Below are positions 7,542 to 15,608 of a DNA stretch of 26,800 nucleotides, one piece after another. The stretch is from positions 1-26,800 of the IMG/VR virus record IMGVR_UViG_3300042880_000544. The stretch is one strand, 5' to 3'. Position 1 is the first letter of the stretch; the number at the start of each line of letters is the position of its first letter. Origin of the DNA: a virus. The notes below the pieces were generated by a model. The model had not been told where the DNA came from, ran no database searches, and saw only the letters and a program-made list of their open reading frames with translations. Made by a program: the position numbers and the translations under genes.

Positions 7542-10500
7542 TGGCGGTTCTTGCGGTAGCAGTCGGTGGAGCGATGCTCGCCAGCGGGGCGGCGTCGGTT
7601 GCAGGAATTGCTGCGACCGCCACCTTCGCGGGCATGACGGCTGTCCAGTGGGGCTTCATGGCCGGCAGCATGGTCGGCAATATGCTGTTCACCGACAACC
7701 CGAACGGCCCTCGCATCGAGGACAAGAAGGTTCAAGGACAGGGGTACGGCGCGCCGATCTGGGAAGGCTGGGGCACGATCCGCGGGGCGGGCCAGCTGAT
7801 CTGGTCGGGCGATCTGATCGAGCACGAGAACCATCACGGCAAGGGCAAGCGCGGCGGGAACACCTACAGCTACTCGGTCGATTGCGCAGTCGCGATCTGC
7901 GAGGGCGAGATCAATGATGTGCTGCGGATCTGGGCGAACGGCATCCTGATCTACGACGCCAACGGAACGACGACCTTCGACACAGAGGTGATCTCTGGCA
8001 CCGGTCTGACGGTCTACAAGGGCACAGAGGATCAGCCGCCGTCGGCGATGATCGAGGGATATCTCGGAGCTGGAGTGGTGCCTGCGTACCGCGGGACTGC
8101 CTACGTCACGTTTGAGGGTCTGCTGCTGGAGAAGTTCGGCAACCGCGTGCCCAGCTTCGAATTTGAAGTCGCCAACGGAGCACTGACGACCAGCAGCATC
8201 ACGGCCCGCTCACTGCGAGCCAAGAACGTCAACGACGGGTCGGGATACTTCTGCCGCATTCACGACGGATGGTTGATCGGCAGCACCACGAACAATCTGT
8301 ATCGGTATGACTTCGACGGCGTACTGGTGAACACCTACACGCTGCCGCACGCTGCGAACAAGAAGATCATCACCGACGCCGTCGCCCTGGAAGGAGGGAG
8401 CATCTCCTACGCTTGGACGTATGGCGATGGCGGGTATCTGACGTGGATCGATCTCTTCAACGACAACGTCAAGTCCATCTCGCGGCCAGAGTTCGGCAAT
8501 GTCACCGATCTGATCATGTCGAACGCGCAAGGCGCTTTCTGTCGGTTCCTGAATGGAACCGACTACTGCGTCTACACCGCGTATGTCGACATCAACAACC
8601 AGTACCCAACGCTCGGCCCAAAAGTCTACAACATGGGCAACGTCAACAAGGTGTTCATCGATCACCTTGGGATGGCGTATGGAACAAAGGATAACGGCAC
8701 GGGAGCGTCCTTCTTCTGGCGCTCCAGCGGCCCGAGCATCTTTGACCGCACCATCATCAGTTCGGCCGATGTCAATGCTGGTGGAATTCTCGATGTAGCC
8801 GTCGACCCGGCGACCAACTACATCATTCTTCCGGTGTTCAACGCAAGCCAAGCTGAGAACAGCGGCGTCTACTTATTCGATTTCAACATCGTGCGCACGG
8901 GGTTCATCCGCATGGATCCCGTCATCAACAAGGGCCTGCGACTGTTCACCGACGGTGTGGACTGGTACGTCGCCTGCACCGAGATCGGGAACACATCTCG
9001 ACCGATCGTGGTGCAGTTCAACGCGAGCCGCATGGAGGTCGTTCGGACCTATAACTTCGACACCTCAGATCCGCCGGCCACCTGGGGTTTCTCGCCGCAG
9101 TGCCTTGAGCCGCGCACCAACGGTCTGTACATGACCTCGACGTTGTCCGATCCCAGCGGCGTGCTGGGCACGGATGGATACATCAGCGGGAAGATGTCGC
9201 TGAACTTCTGGACGCCGGGCAGCGGCGTAATTGGCGCGCCTGCCGACCTGAGCGACATCGTGTCGGAAATTATGACCCGCTCCGGCCTGAACGGCAGCGT
9301 CGATTTCGATGTGTCGGCGTTGGCTGGCAACGTGGTGCGCGGCTACATGCGCGGGCGCACGATGTCTGCACGCGCTGCGCTCGAGCCGCTGCAGGCCGCC
9401 TGGTACTTCGACATGCCGGAGATCGACTGGCAGCTCAAGGCGGTCGTGCGAGGCGGGGCGTCCGAGATCAGCATTCCCCAGGATGATCTCCTGGTGACCG
9501 ATGGCTCCTACGGGCCGACCATCGACCTGACCCGGCAACAGGATCTCGATCTGCCCAAGCAGATCACCGTGTCGTTCAAAGACATCGCCGCGAACTACGA
9601 GGCGGGCACGCAAGACGCAAGGCGCGAGGCGACCTCCGCGACCGGCAAGGCGAGCATCGAGTTGCCGATCGTGTTCAACGCCTCGGAGGCGAAGCAGCGC
9701 GCGCTGGCGACCCTGTCGATGATCTGGATGGCGCGAGACCAGGTCAAGCTGTCTGTTTCCACCAAGTACCTGCGCCTGAACCCAGCCAGCCCGATCACGG
9801 TTGAAATGCAGGACGGATCTGATCGCCGCATCGTCATCAAGTCGATGACCGCGGGCAAACAGACCATCGAGATCGATGCGCTCTTCGATGACGTCGCGAA
9901 CTACTACCAGGACGACGCTGAAGGCGCAGACCGCGAGACGTTGCCGCCTCCTGACCCGATTGCTTCTGTCTCTCCGTCCGGGCTGATCCTGCTCGACGTG
10001 CCACTGCTGCAAGACTCCGACGACGTGGCGACCCCGGTCCAGTACTGGGCCTCTTACCCGATAGCGCCCACAGAGCGATGGTCGGGGTCGGTGCTATTCA
10101 AGTCGGCCGACGGCGGCATCAACTACGCGAATCTCGCGACCACGACTGCGAAGCCGACCTGGGGATACGCAAAGAGCGTGATGGCTGCGTTCTACGGTGG
10201 CGATATCTTCGACGAGGAGACGGTGATCGATGTCGAACTGTCCTACGGGACGCTCGCCCCGGCCAGCCAGTTGTCGGTGCTCAACGGCTCCAACCTCGCG
10301 GTGATCGGCAAGGAGGTCTTCCAGTTCAAGAACGCCACTCTGGTGTCGGGCACGACCTGGCGCCTGTCTGGCCTGCTGCGCGGGCGGCGCAACTCCGAGT
10401 ACGCGATCTTCACGCACGGCATCCTTGAGAAGTTCCTGCTGCTGACAGGAGTCGGCGTCGGTGAATTCACCGTGCCTCTTTCCGACGTCAACAACGCCAG

Positions 10501-10966
10501 GCTCTACAAGCCGGTGACCAGCTCTCAGCCGATCGCCGACGCGCAGGCACAGACGTTCACGACCAAGGGGATGACGCTGCGCCCCGTCTCGCCGGTCTTC
10601 ATCGAGTCCGAGGACATTGGTGGCGATCTGAGCATCACCTGGACGCGCCGCACGCGCGTGGGCGGTTCCTGGGCCGACTACATCGATGTGCCGCTGTCGG
10701 AAACAAGCGAAGCGTATGAAATTGACATCTGGGATGCGGGTTTTACGACTCGCAAGCGCGTTCTGACGTCCAGTACCACTGTGGTCACCTATACTTCTGC
10801 GGATATCACTACTGACTTCGGCTCAATGCCGGCGCAGTTCGGTGTGCGTGTCTACCAGATGTCGGACAAGGTTGGTCGGGGCTGTCCCGGAAAGGCTGTT
10901 CTGCCAGGCGGAATGACGATTCCTGAAGAACCGGACAATTCATCAATGGCACAACCGCCGTCCTGA
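7541..10966 (+). CDS. Large tail tip / host-specificity protein (megatron-type, phage tail 3 domain)
   Basis: This 1141-residue protein should form the central tip below the hub and probably carries host-recognition parts. It begins with a hydrophobic Ala/Gly-rich segment (residues 1-50) and a conserved block (VQGQGYGAPIWEGWGTIRGAGQLIWSGD broken over residues 65-92). Residues about 220-560 form an inserted Tyr/Asp/Gly-rich beta region. Around residues 575-660 comes a hub-like domain of the phage-tail 3 type (DIVSEIMTRSGL, then RGYMRGRTMSARAALEPL). The C-terminal 120 residues look like a fibronectin III-type module (WADYIDVPLSETSEAYEIDI). Gene transfer agent homologues of similar size often carry a glycoside-hydrolase-like barrel near the N-terminus; I do not see one. 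The ATG overlaps the peptidase stop. Confidence 0.85.
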   Translation: MAVLAVAVGGAMLASGAASVAGIAATATFAGMTAVQWGFMAGSMVGNMLFTDNPNGPRIEDKKVQGQGYGAPIWEGWGTIRGAGQLIWSGDLIEHENHHGKGKRGGNTYSYSVDCAVAICEGEINDVLRIWANGILIYDANGTTTFDTEVISGTGLTVYKGTEDQPPSAMIEGYLGAGVVPAYRGTAYVTFEGLLLEKFGNRVPSFEFEVANGALTTSSITARSLRAKNVNDGSGYFCRIHDGWLIGSTTNNLYRYDFDGVLVNTYTLPHAANKKIITDAVALEGGSISYAWTYGDGGYLTWIDLFNDNVKSISRPEFGNVTDLIMSNAQGAFCRFLNGTDYCVYTAYVDINNQYPTLGPKVYNMGNVNKVFIDHLGMAYGTKDNGTGASFFWRSSGPSIFDRTIISSADVNAGGILDVAVDPATNYIILPVFNASQAENSGVYLFDFNIVRTGFIRMDPVINKGLRLFTDGVDWYVACTEIGNTSRPIVVQFNASRMEVVRTYNFDTSDPPATWGFSPQCLEPRTNGLYMTSTLSDPSGVLGTDGYISGKMSLNFWTPGSGVIGAPADLSDIVSEIMTRSGLNGSVDFDVSALAGNVVRGYMRGRTMSARAALEPLQAAWYFDMPEIDWQLKAVVRGGASEISIPQDDLLVTDGSYGPTIDLTRQQDLDLPKQITVSFKDIAANYEAGTQDARREATSATGKASIELPIVFNASEAKQRALATLSMIWMARDQVKLSVSTKYLRLNPASPITVEMQDGSDRRIVIKSMTAGKQTIEIDALFDDVANYYQDDAEGADRETLPPPDPIASVSPSGLILLDVPLLQDSDDVATPVQYWASYPIAPTERWSGSVLFKSADGGINYANLATTTAKPTWGYAKSVMAAFYGGDIFDEETVIDVELSYGTLAPASQLSVLNGSNLAVIGKEVFQFKNATLVSGTTWRLSGLLRGRRNSEYAIFTHGILEKFLLLTGVGVGEFTVPLSDVNNARLYKPVTSSQPIADAQAQTFTTKGMTLRPVSPVFIESEDIGGDLSITWTRRTRVGGSWADYIDVPLSETSEAYEIDIWDAGFTTRKRVLTSSTTVVTYTSADITTDFGSMPAQFGVRVYQMSDKVGRGCPGKAVLPGGMTIPEEPDNSSMAQPPS

Positions 10967-10973
10967 GGACAAC

Positions 10974-11708
10974 ATGGCAACAACGACCAATCTTCAGATC
11001 ACGCTGATCGAGCAGTCGCAGTCCCAGAAAGAGGTGACTGCGAACGAGGCGTTCATCGTCATCGACAAAGCGATCGCAGGGCGCCTCGCGCTGACCTCGA
11101 CTGGTGGCACAACGACCCTGACGGATGCGCAGGCCGCCAACGCGGTGCTGGACGTCACAGGCGCGCTCACCAGCGACGCCACCGTGGTCGTGCCGGCCCG
11201 CAGCCACATCTTCACGGTCAGGAACGACACCAGCGGGGCGCAGGCGCTCACGGTGAAGACCGCAAGCGGCACTGGCATCACCGTGCCCGCCGGGGCCGTG
11301 CAGACGCTCTATTGCGACGGCGCGAACGTCTACATGGTCGGTGCCGCGGCAGCGCCTCCTGTTACGACCGCGCCCTATGACATCGGCATGTTCTTCCCGG
11401 GCAAGCCTGCGGACGGCGCGCTGCTGTTCCGAGTGCCTCTGGCGCGGGAAGTGACCTTCGCTGACAACTTCGCTGGGAGCCAGGCAAAGAGCCTGACCGC
11501 ATCCAGCGTGACTGCCGTGTTCAACGTGCAACGCAACGGCACAACGATCGGGACGATCACCTTCTCCGCGTCTGCGGTCGGGGTGTTCGCAACCACTGGC
11601 ACGGCAAGCGAGGTGTTCGCTGCCGGCGACATCCTGTCGGTCATCGCACCGACTCCGCAAGACGTGACCCTTGCGAACATCGGCATCACTTTTTCGGGGA
11701 CTCGATAA
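10974..11708 (+). CDS. Tail fibre-like protein with DUF2793-like N-terminus
   Basis: The N-terminal segment of this 244-residue protein (LIEQSQSQKEVTANEAFIVID, residues about 11-31, split by the family consensus Q.QKEVT.NEA) resembles DUF2793. That domain attaches fibre or appendage proteins in several phages. Residues 45-130 are Thr/Ala/Val-rich beta sequence, and the C-terminal part (YDIGMFFPGKPADGALLFRV, about 143-162, then AGDILSVIAPTPQD) resembles common C-terminal domains of phage fibre proteins. A role as a fibre or receptor-binding part at the tip is inferred from position after the large tip protein. The ATG follows TGAGGACAAC. The stop TAA overlaps the next start as TAATG. Confidence 0.7.
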   Translation: MATTTNLQITLIEQSQSQKEVTANEAFIVIDKAIAGRLALTSTGGTTTLTDAQAANAVLDVTGALTSDATVVVPARSHIFTVRNDTSGAQALTVKTASGTGITVPAGAVQTLYCDGANVYMVGAAAAPPVTTAPYDIGMFFPGKPADGALLFRVPLAREVTFADNFAGSQAKSLTASSVTAVFNVQRNGTTIGTITFSASAVGVFATTGTASEVFAAGDILSVIAPTPQDVTLANIGITFSGTR

Positions 11709-12763
11709 TGGCTCTTCTCTGGTTTGATGGTTTCGAGGCGGGCGCCGCCAACTTCTCAATCGCCTCGACGAAATACGAGTCGACGATCGGCTGGGGTGGC
11801 GCGGCCAACCTGGCGTCCAACTCCTACCCGGCGCGCTCCGGCTCCGGCATCCTGCGCTACTTCAACGGGCAGGCCGGCGCCCTGAGCAAGACGGTGACGG
11901 TCTCCGGCGCGGCGATCATGGGTGCGGGCGTGTTCAAGGCGACCGGCGCATGGTCGAACTCTCCGCGGCTGTTCCAGATGCGCGAGTTCTCCACGATCCA
12001 CCTGACCCTGGTGATCGACCCGACGCTCTACCTGAAGCTCTACCTGGGCGACTTTGGTGGCACCCTGCTGGCGACGTCCAGCGCGCCTATCACAGAGAAC
12101 GCCGCGTACCAGTTCATCGAGATGAAGGCGACGGTGGCGGCGACCACTGGCAACGTCGTGGTGAGAATCGACGACACCGAGGTCATCAACTTCACCGGCA
12201 CGACCACGATGGGCGGGTCGAGCATCGTGAACCGCGCCGTGCTGGGGCCGACCGCCGCCTTCGCCAGTACCGGTGCAGGCGACCTGCGGATCGATGACTT
12301 CTACGTCGCCGATACCAGCGGCACCGTCTGCAACAACTTCATCGGCTCGGGGTTTGCCGTGCGGCTGCTGACGGTCGATGGCGCGGGCGACAGTACCGCC
12401 TGGACGCCTTCTGCCGGGGCGAACTGGCAGTGCGTGGACGAGGTGCCTCCTGATTCGCTGGACTTTGTCTCCACGCTCACCAGTGGCGCGCGCGACCTGT
12501 ACAACCTCGCGGCCAGGCCCGCCGGGACTTATGACGTCCTGGGCGTGCAGACGGTCGTGACGGCGAAGAAGGACGACGTCGGAGCGCGGCTGATCCGCAG
12601 CGTGCTGAAGTCCGGGAGCACTGTGCTTGTGGAGCCGACCGATCAGGCACTGACCACGGACTACAAGTCCTACTGCTACACGCTGACGAAAGACCCGGCG
12701 ACGGATGCGTCATGGCTGCCGGCGGCCCTGGACGGTCTTCAGATCGGGCAGGAGATGGTCTGA
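11708..12763 (+). CDS. Tip-associated beta-sandwich protein, first of two tandem paralogues
   Basis: This 351-residue protein opens with LLWFDGFEAGA and continues with alternating beta strands. Segments such as YQFIEMKATVAATTGNVVVRIDDTEV (split around residues 135-160) and LRIDDFYVADTSGTVCNNF (about 196-214) look like the laminin-G/concanavalin-type sandwich seen in phage appendage proteins. The C-terminal part holds WTPSAGANWQCVDE and a YNLAARPAGTYDVLGVQTVVTAKKDD strand region. The next gene encodes a diverged copy. A role in carbohydrate or surface binding is inference from fold style and location. I cannot name a family. Both ends overlap neighbours (TAATG and TGATG), so the fibre genes appear to be translated as a coupled block. 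Confidence 0.65.
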   Translation: MALLWFDGFEAGAANFSIASTKYESTIGWGGAANLASNSYPARSGSGILRYFNGQAGALSKTVTVSGAAIMGAGVFKATGAWSNSPRLFQMREFSTIHLTLVIDPTLYLKLYLGDFGGTLLATSSAPITENAAYQFIEMKATVAATTGNVVVRIDDTEVINFTGTTTMGGSSIVNRAVLGPTAAFASTGAGDLRIDDFYVADTSGTVCNNFIGSGFAVRLLTVDGAGDSTAWTPSAGANWQCVDEVPPDSLDFVSTLTSGARDLYNLAARPAGTYDVLGVQTVVTAKKDDVGARLIRSVLKSGSTVLVEPTDQALTTDYKSYCYTLTKDPATDASWLPAALDGLQIGQEMV

Positions 12764-13800
12764 TGGCGATGCTCTTCGTCGAGGGCTTTGACCATGTCGG
12801 CCCGTCCTATCTGCCGGCGAAGGGCTGGACATGGACGGTCGCGCCATCGGTTTCGACTTCCCTTGGGCGCACCAAGCCCGGCGGCGCGCTGAACCCGTGG
12901 CAGCAAAATCATGCCGCCTCCAAAGTGGTCCCGGGCTCGCCGAGCACAATCGTTCTTGGATTCGCTGTCGCCGTCTATGGCTCGACTGTCAATGCGAACA
13001 GGTCGGTGGTGCGATTCATGGAGGGGGCGACAACGCATGTCTCTGTCGGCTGGGACATGCACAAGAACCTGTGCATCTGGCAGGGCGACATGACGACGCT
13101 GCTGGCGAACACCGAGTATGTGTTCAAGGTAGGCGGCAGCCCGGTGGACTACCACTACGTCGAGATCGAACTCACCGTCAGTGACACCGCTGGCGTGCTG
13201 AAGGTCTGGATCGACGAGGCTCCGCGCGTCAACCTGTCTGGCATTGATACTCGAAATGGCGGCGCGGGCGTCATCGACAAGTTGAACCTCGGGCTTACAT
13301 CACCCGCGGGGCTGGATGTTCTGATCGATGACCTGTACTGCCTGGACAAGACCGGCACGGTGAACAACGCGCGCTTGGGCGACTGCTCGGTGCATACGCT
13401 CTTTCCGGTCGCTGACCTGACGGCTAACTGGACGCCTTCGACGGGCACCGTGCGCTGGTCGCTGTTGGATGAGCAGCAGGTGAACACCAACACCGACTAC
13501 ATCTCAGCAGGCGGTTCGGCGCAGGAACTGTTCACTGTGAAGGCCCATCCGACGGCCCGCGCGATCAACGTCCACACGATCCAGACCTCCGCAATCGCGA
13601 TGCGAGATGACGCCGCTGCACGGGATATGAAGGTGCTGGTGCGGCCGGTGTCGACGATCTACAAGGGGCCGGCCCTTGCTACGACATCCAACTACTCGAC
13701 GCCGGTCAGCACGCTGATGATGGAGACCAACCCGGAGACGGGCCTCAAGTGGACCAAAGCCGAGTACAACGCCACCGCGTTCGGCGTCGAGCACGTCTGA
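12763..13800 (+). CDS. Tip-associated beta-sandwich protein, second paralogue
   Basis: This 345-residue protein starts at ATG 12763, which overlaps the previous stop as TGATG; an in-frame ATG at 12712 lies inside the upstream gene and is rejected. It aligns with its neighbour along its whole length. MLFVEGFDHVG matches LLWFDGFEAG, VLIDDLYCLDKTGTVNNARL matches LRIDDFYVADTSGTVCNNF, NWTPSTGTVRWSLLDE matches AWTPSAGANWQCVDE, and NVHTIQTSAIAMRDDAAARDMKVLVRP matches VLGVQTVVTAKKDDVGARLIRSVLK. The pair must come from an old duplication, since identity is modest. An appendage or receptor-binding role is inferred. It ends six bases before the fused tail tube paralogue. Confidence 0.65.
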   Translation: MAMLFVEGFDHVGPSYLPAKGWTWTVAPSVSTSLGRTKPGGALNPWQQNHAASKVVPGSPSTIVLGFAVAVYGSTVNANRSVVRFMEGATTHVSVGWDMHKNLCIWQGDMTTLLANTEYVFKVGGSPVDYHYVEIELTVSDTAGVLKVWIDEAPRVNLSGIDTRNGGAGVIDKLNLGLTSPAGLDVLIDDLYCLDKTGTVNNARLGDCSVHTLFPVADLTANWTPSTGTVRWSLLDEQQVNTNTDYISAGGSAQELFTVKAHPTARAINVHTIQTSAIAMRDDAAARDMKVLVRPVSTIYKGPALATTSNYSTPVSTLMMETNPETGLKWTKAEYNATAFGVEHV

Positions 13801-13806
13801 CCTGCA

Positions 13807-14451
13807 ATGGCGATCCGCGTCTCCCAGCTTGCTGTCGAGGTTCTCTCGACTGTCGTCTCGAACCCCGCCGCGTCGGTTTCGCAGGTGGCAGCCGAGATCG
13901 CAAGCGTGCGTCCTGCGCCGACGTATGCGATCGTCGACCAGGCTGCGGTGGAGATCGCTCTCAACATGGGGCAGGAGCCCCCTCCGCCTCCCACGCCTGT
14001 CGGCCCTGATCCACTGCTCGCTCAAGGCACGAGCGTCCAGATGTCGATCGACGAATGCACCGACGTCATGGCCCCGTTCCCCCCGATGGTGCTGATGGAC
14101 TGCACGACCAAGTCCATCACGGTGACCGGCGGAATGAGTGCAGAGATCCGCACCTCGACGATGTGCAGCGTCGCCAGCGAGTACAGGATCGGCAAGACCG
14201 ATCACGGCACGCTCACCGTCGAAGGGTTCTGGAAGATCGGCAACACTGCGCACGACGCGGTCGCAGTGGCCGCCAAGGACCGCAAGCGGCGTCTGCTGTT
14301 GGTGACCTTCCGCGACGGGTCAAAGTGGCGGTGCGTGGCAATGGTCTCTCAGCGCACCTGGAATGCCGCCGTCGACGGGGTCGTCGGTTCCACCTGCACG
14401 TTCAAGCTCACCGGGCCAGCCATCGAAGTGCTGCCACCGGTTGTGATCTGA
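13807..14451 (+). CDS. Second tail tube domain fused to an N-terminal VSQxAVEV segment
   Basis: The 214 residues fall into two parts. Residues 1-65 (MAIRVSQLAVEVLSTVVSNP, then ASVSQVAAEIASV and AIVDQAAVEIA) are the same repeat type as the next gene. After a Pro hinge (PPPPPTPVGPD, about 60-70), residues about 73-210 are a tail tube domain closely related to the protein at 582-1046. LLAQGTSVQMSIDECTDV matches LLVQGTSIQISTSECTDV, KSITVTGG matches REITVTGG, FWKIGNTAHDA matches HWKIGNAAHEA, and VSQRTWNAAVDGVVGSTCTFKLTG matches VSQRSWAAAVDGIVTATYSFRLTG. About half the positions are identical by eye. A tube domain at the far end of the fibre block is out of place. It could line or cap the tip, decorate the tube, or serve as an alternative tube subunit. 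Confidence 0.75.
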   Translation: MAIRVSQLAVEVLSTVVSNPAASVSQVAAEIASVRPAPTYAIVDQAAVEIALNMGQEPPPPPTPVGPDPLLAQGTSVQMSIDECTDVMAPFPPMVLMDCTTKSITVTGGMSAEIRTSTMCSVASEYRIGKTDHGTLTVEGFWKIGNTAHDAVAVAAKDRKRRLLLVTFRDGSKWRCVAMVSQRTWNAAVDGVVGSTCTFKLTGPAIEVLPPVVI

Positions 14452-14458
14452 GGGACTC

Positions 14459-14821
14459 ATGGCGATCCGCGTATCCCAAATTGCAGTCGAGGTCATCTCG
14501 ACTGTCATCTCCAACCCGGCCGCGGTCGTGTCCCAGGTCGCGGTCGAATTCGCGTACCTGCCGGTCATCCCGCCGACGAAGGCGATCGTCGACCAGGCTG
14601 CCATCGAGTTCGCCTCCGTCACCACGCCAAAGGCAGTGGTCGACCAGGCTGCCGCTGAGGTCGCCTCCGTCACGACTCCTCGCGCAGTCGTCGACCAGGC
14701 TGCTGTCGAGGTCGCCACCGCCAACCTGCCGCCCGCGCGTGTCGATGCAGTCGCGCTTGAGGTTGCCGTCGCCGCCCCGGTCGCAGTCTCATCGCAGCCG
14801 ATCGTCTTCATCTCCACCTGA
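14459..14821 (+). CDS. Small VDQAAVEV repeat protein
   Basis: The N-terminus of this 120-residue protein (MAIRVSQIAVEVISTVISNP, then VVSQVAVEFA) nearly repeats that of the preceding gene. The rest is three 17-residue units AxVDQAAxEVASVTTPx plus a degenerate fourth (ARVDAVALEVAVAAPV). Each unit alternates hydrophobic residues as in a beta strand followed by a Thr-Pro turn, so an extended or beta-solenoid shape is plausible. Similar RVxQxxVEVL repeats occur in other phage tail regions, to my recollection, without an established function. The ATG follows GAGGGACTC, a good ribosome binding site. Location suggests a virion or tip component; that is inference. Confidence 0.65.
   Translation: MAIRVSQIAVEVISTVISNPAAVVSQVAVEFAYLPVIPPTKAIVDQAAIEFASVTTPKAVVDQAAAEVASVTTPRAVVDQAAVEVATANLPPARVDAVALEVAVAAPVAVSSQPIVFIST
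14582..14734 (+). repeat. Three 51-base direct repeats
   Basis: Units begin at 14582, 14633 and 14684. The core GTCGACCAGGCTGC recurs at the same place in each (first unit GTCGACCAGGCTGCC, third GTCGACCAGGCTGCT), and the first two also share CGCCTCCGTCAC. The same core also appears in the preceding gene near 13934, which encodes AIVDQAAVEIA. The repeats keep the reading frame (17 codons per unit), and the near-identity of the first two suggests fairly recent expansion. Confidence 0.8.
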
Positions 14822-14828
14822 GAGCCCA

Positions 14829-15095
14829 ATGGGACCGACCGTGATCAAGAAAATCATAATCGCCTGTGCAATGCTGACCGCAGGCTGCTCCCACGCCACC
14901 TTCCCGGCGTCGGAGCCGCCCAAGGCGCTCCTGTCAGGTTTCTGGCAACCCAATTGCGCGGCGATCTGCTTTGTCCGGGTGACGGTCACTGACGCGGAAT
15001 CCGGGCAGGCCGTGACTGAGGTGAAGGTGACCGAGCAGGGCACCTCCACCGGAGTGCTGATCGATGCCCTCAAGCCCAAGGTTCTTGCGCGATGA
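14829..15095 (+). CDS. Small phage lipoprotein
   Basis: This 88-residue protein starts at ATG 14829 (MGPTVIKK...) or, perhaps more naturally for a signal peptide, at GTG 14841 (MIKKIIIACAML...). The N-terminus has two lysines, a hydrophobic core IIIACAML and a lipobox LTAGC with the cysteine at residue 20 from the ATG. It should therefore be exported and lipid-anchored. The mature part is short, has two further cysteines (PNCAAICF) and a Thr/Val-rich stretch (VTVTDAESGQAVTEVKVTE). Lipoproteins in phages include outer-membrane spanins and exclusion proteins; nothing here decides between them. The stop overlaps the next start (ATGA). Confidence 0.65.
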   Translation: MGPTVIKKIIIACAMLTAGCSHATFPASEPPKALLSGFWQPNCAAICFVRVTVTDAESGQAVTEVKVTEQGTSTGVLIDALKPKVLAR

Positions 15096-15241
15096 AGCGT
15101 GAACCGACGCCGCAAGAAGCGCATCGGTTCTACGAAGAGATGGGCTACATGCGCGGCCGGCGCAGCGTGGTCAAAGCGTACTTTCTGGGGTTGATCACCG
15201 GGATGATGCTGGTGATCGCGTGGATGGAGTCCTACCGATGA
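15092..15241 (+). CDS. Small single-span membrane protein
   Basis: This 49-residue protein has a hydrophilic N-terminus (MKREPTPQEAHRFYEEMGY, then MRGRRSVVK) followed by a C-terminal membrane span (AYFLGLITGMMLVIAWM, about residues 29-45). The positive cluster RGRR-K before the span suggests the N-terminus stays in the cytoplasm. It overlaps the lipoprotein stop by ATGA and the next gene by ATGA, so it is embedded in a coupled run, which supports it being real despite its size. The lipoprotein/membrane-protein pair could act together at the envelope. No family is recognised. Confidence 0.6.
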   Translation: MKREPTPQEAHRFYEEMGYMRGRRSVVKAYFLGLITGMMLVIAWMESYR

Positions 15242-15576
15242 CAGATGCTGTTGCACCGACGGTCACCCGCTGCACGGGCGAATTCAACAGAACGCAATGC
15301 ACGCGGCGCAATGAATGCATGCGCTACGTTCATCGCCAGGATCGAAACTCCTCGACCCACTTGGCTGCGGGGTTGTGCATGGCCTTGGCCGCGCACGGGG
15401 AGTGGTTCTACTTCTTGCAGAACACCTGCCCACCAGCCAACCTGGCCGCGCTGGCGGGGGCGCCCAAGGTGTTCCCGATGACCCCTTCATACGCGCTCTT
15501 TCCGCGCCGCAAGCGCGCAGCCAAGGCCGGTGCGCCCGCGGCGCAGAAGGCCGCACGCAAGATCATCCGCAGTTGA
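15238..15576 (+). CDS. Small Cys-rich hypothetical protein
   Basis: This 112-residue protein starts at ATG 15238, overlapping the previous stop as ATGA. The N-terminal cysteines (CTGEFNRTQCTRRNECMRYV, residues about 12-31) have the spacing CxxxxxxxC and CxxxxxC, which suggests a small metal-binding site, though no classic zinc finger is complete. A further Cys pair lies in the middle (GLC near residue 47 and NTC near 64). The C-terminus is very basic (RRKRAAKAGAPAAQKAARKII), which suggests nucleic-acid contact. Similar short Cys-led proteins are frequent in phages without known function. Confidence 0.55.
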   Translation: MTDAVAPTVTRCTGEFNRTQCTRRNECMRYVHRQDRNSSTHLAAGLCMALAAHGEWFYFLQNTCPPANLAALAGAPKVFPMTPSYALFPRRKRAAKAGAPAAQKAARKIIRS

Positions 15577-15608
15577 ACCTCCCTTCTTCCTGACGATATG
15601 TGAACGCC

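Noticed and set aside
14582-14734. 51-base repeats considered as a CRISPR-like array
   Set aside because: The repeats are contiguous, in frame and protein-coding, with no unique spacers between short identical repeats.
14055-14828. Long in-frame upstream extension of the lipoprotein gene
   Set aside because: It overlaps the tube-domain and repeat genes in another frame and would bury the signal peptide and lipobox in the middle of the protein.
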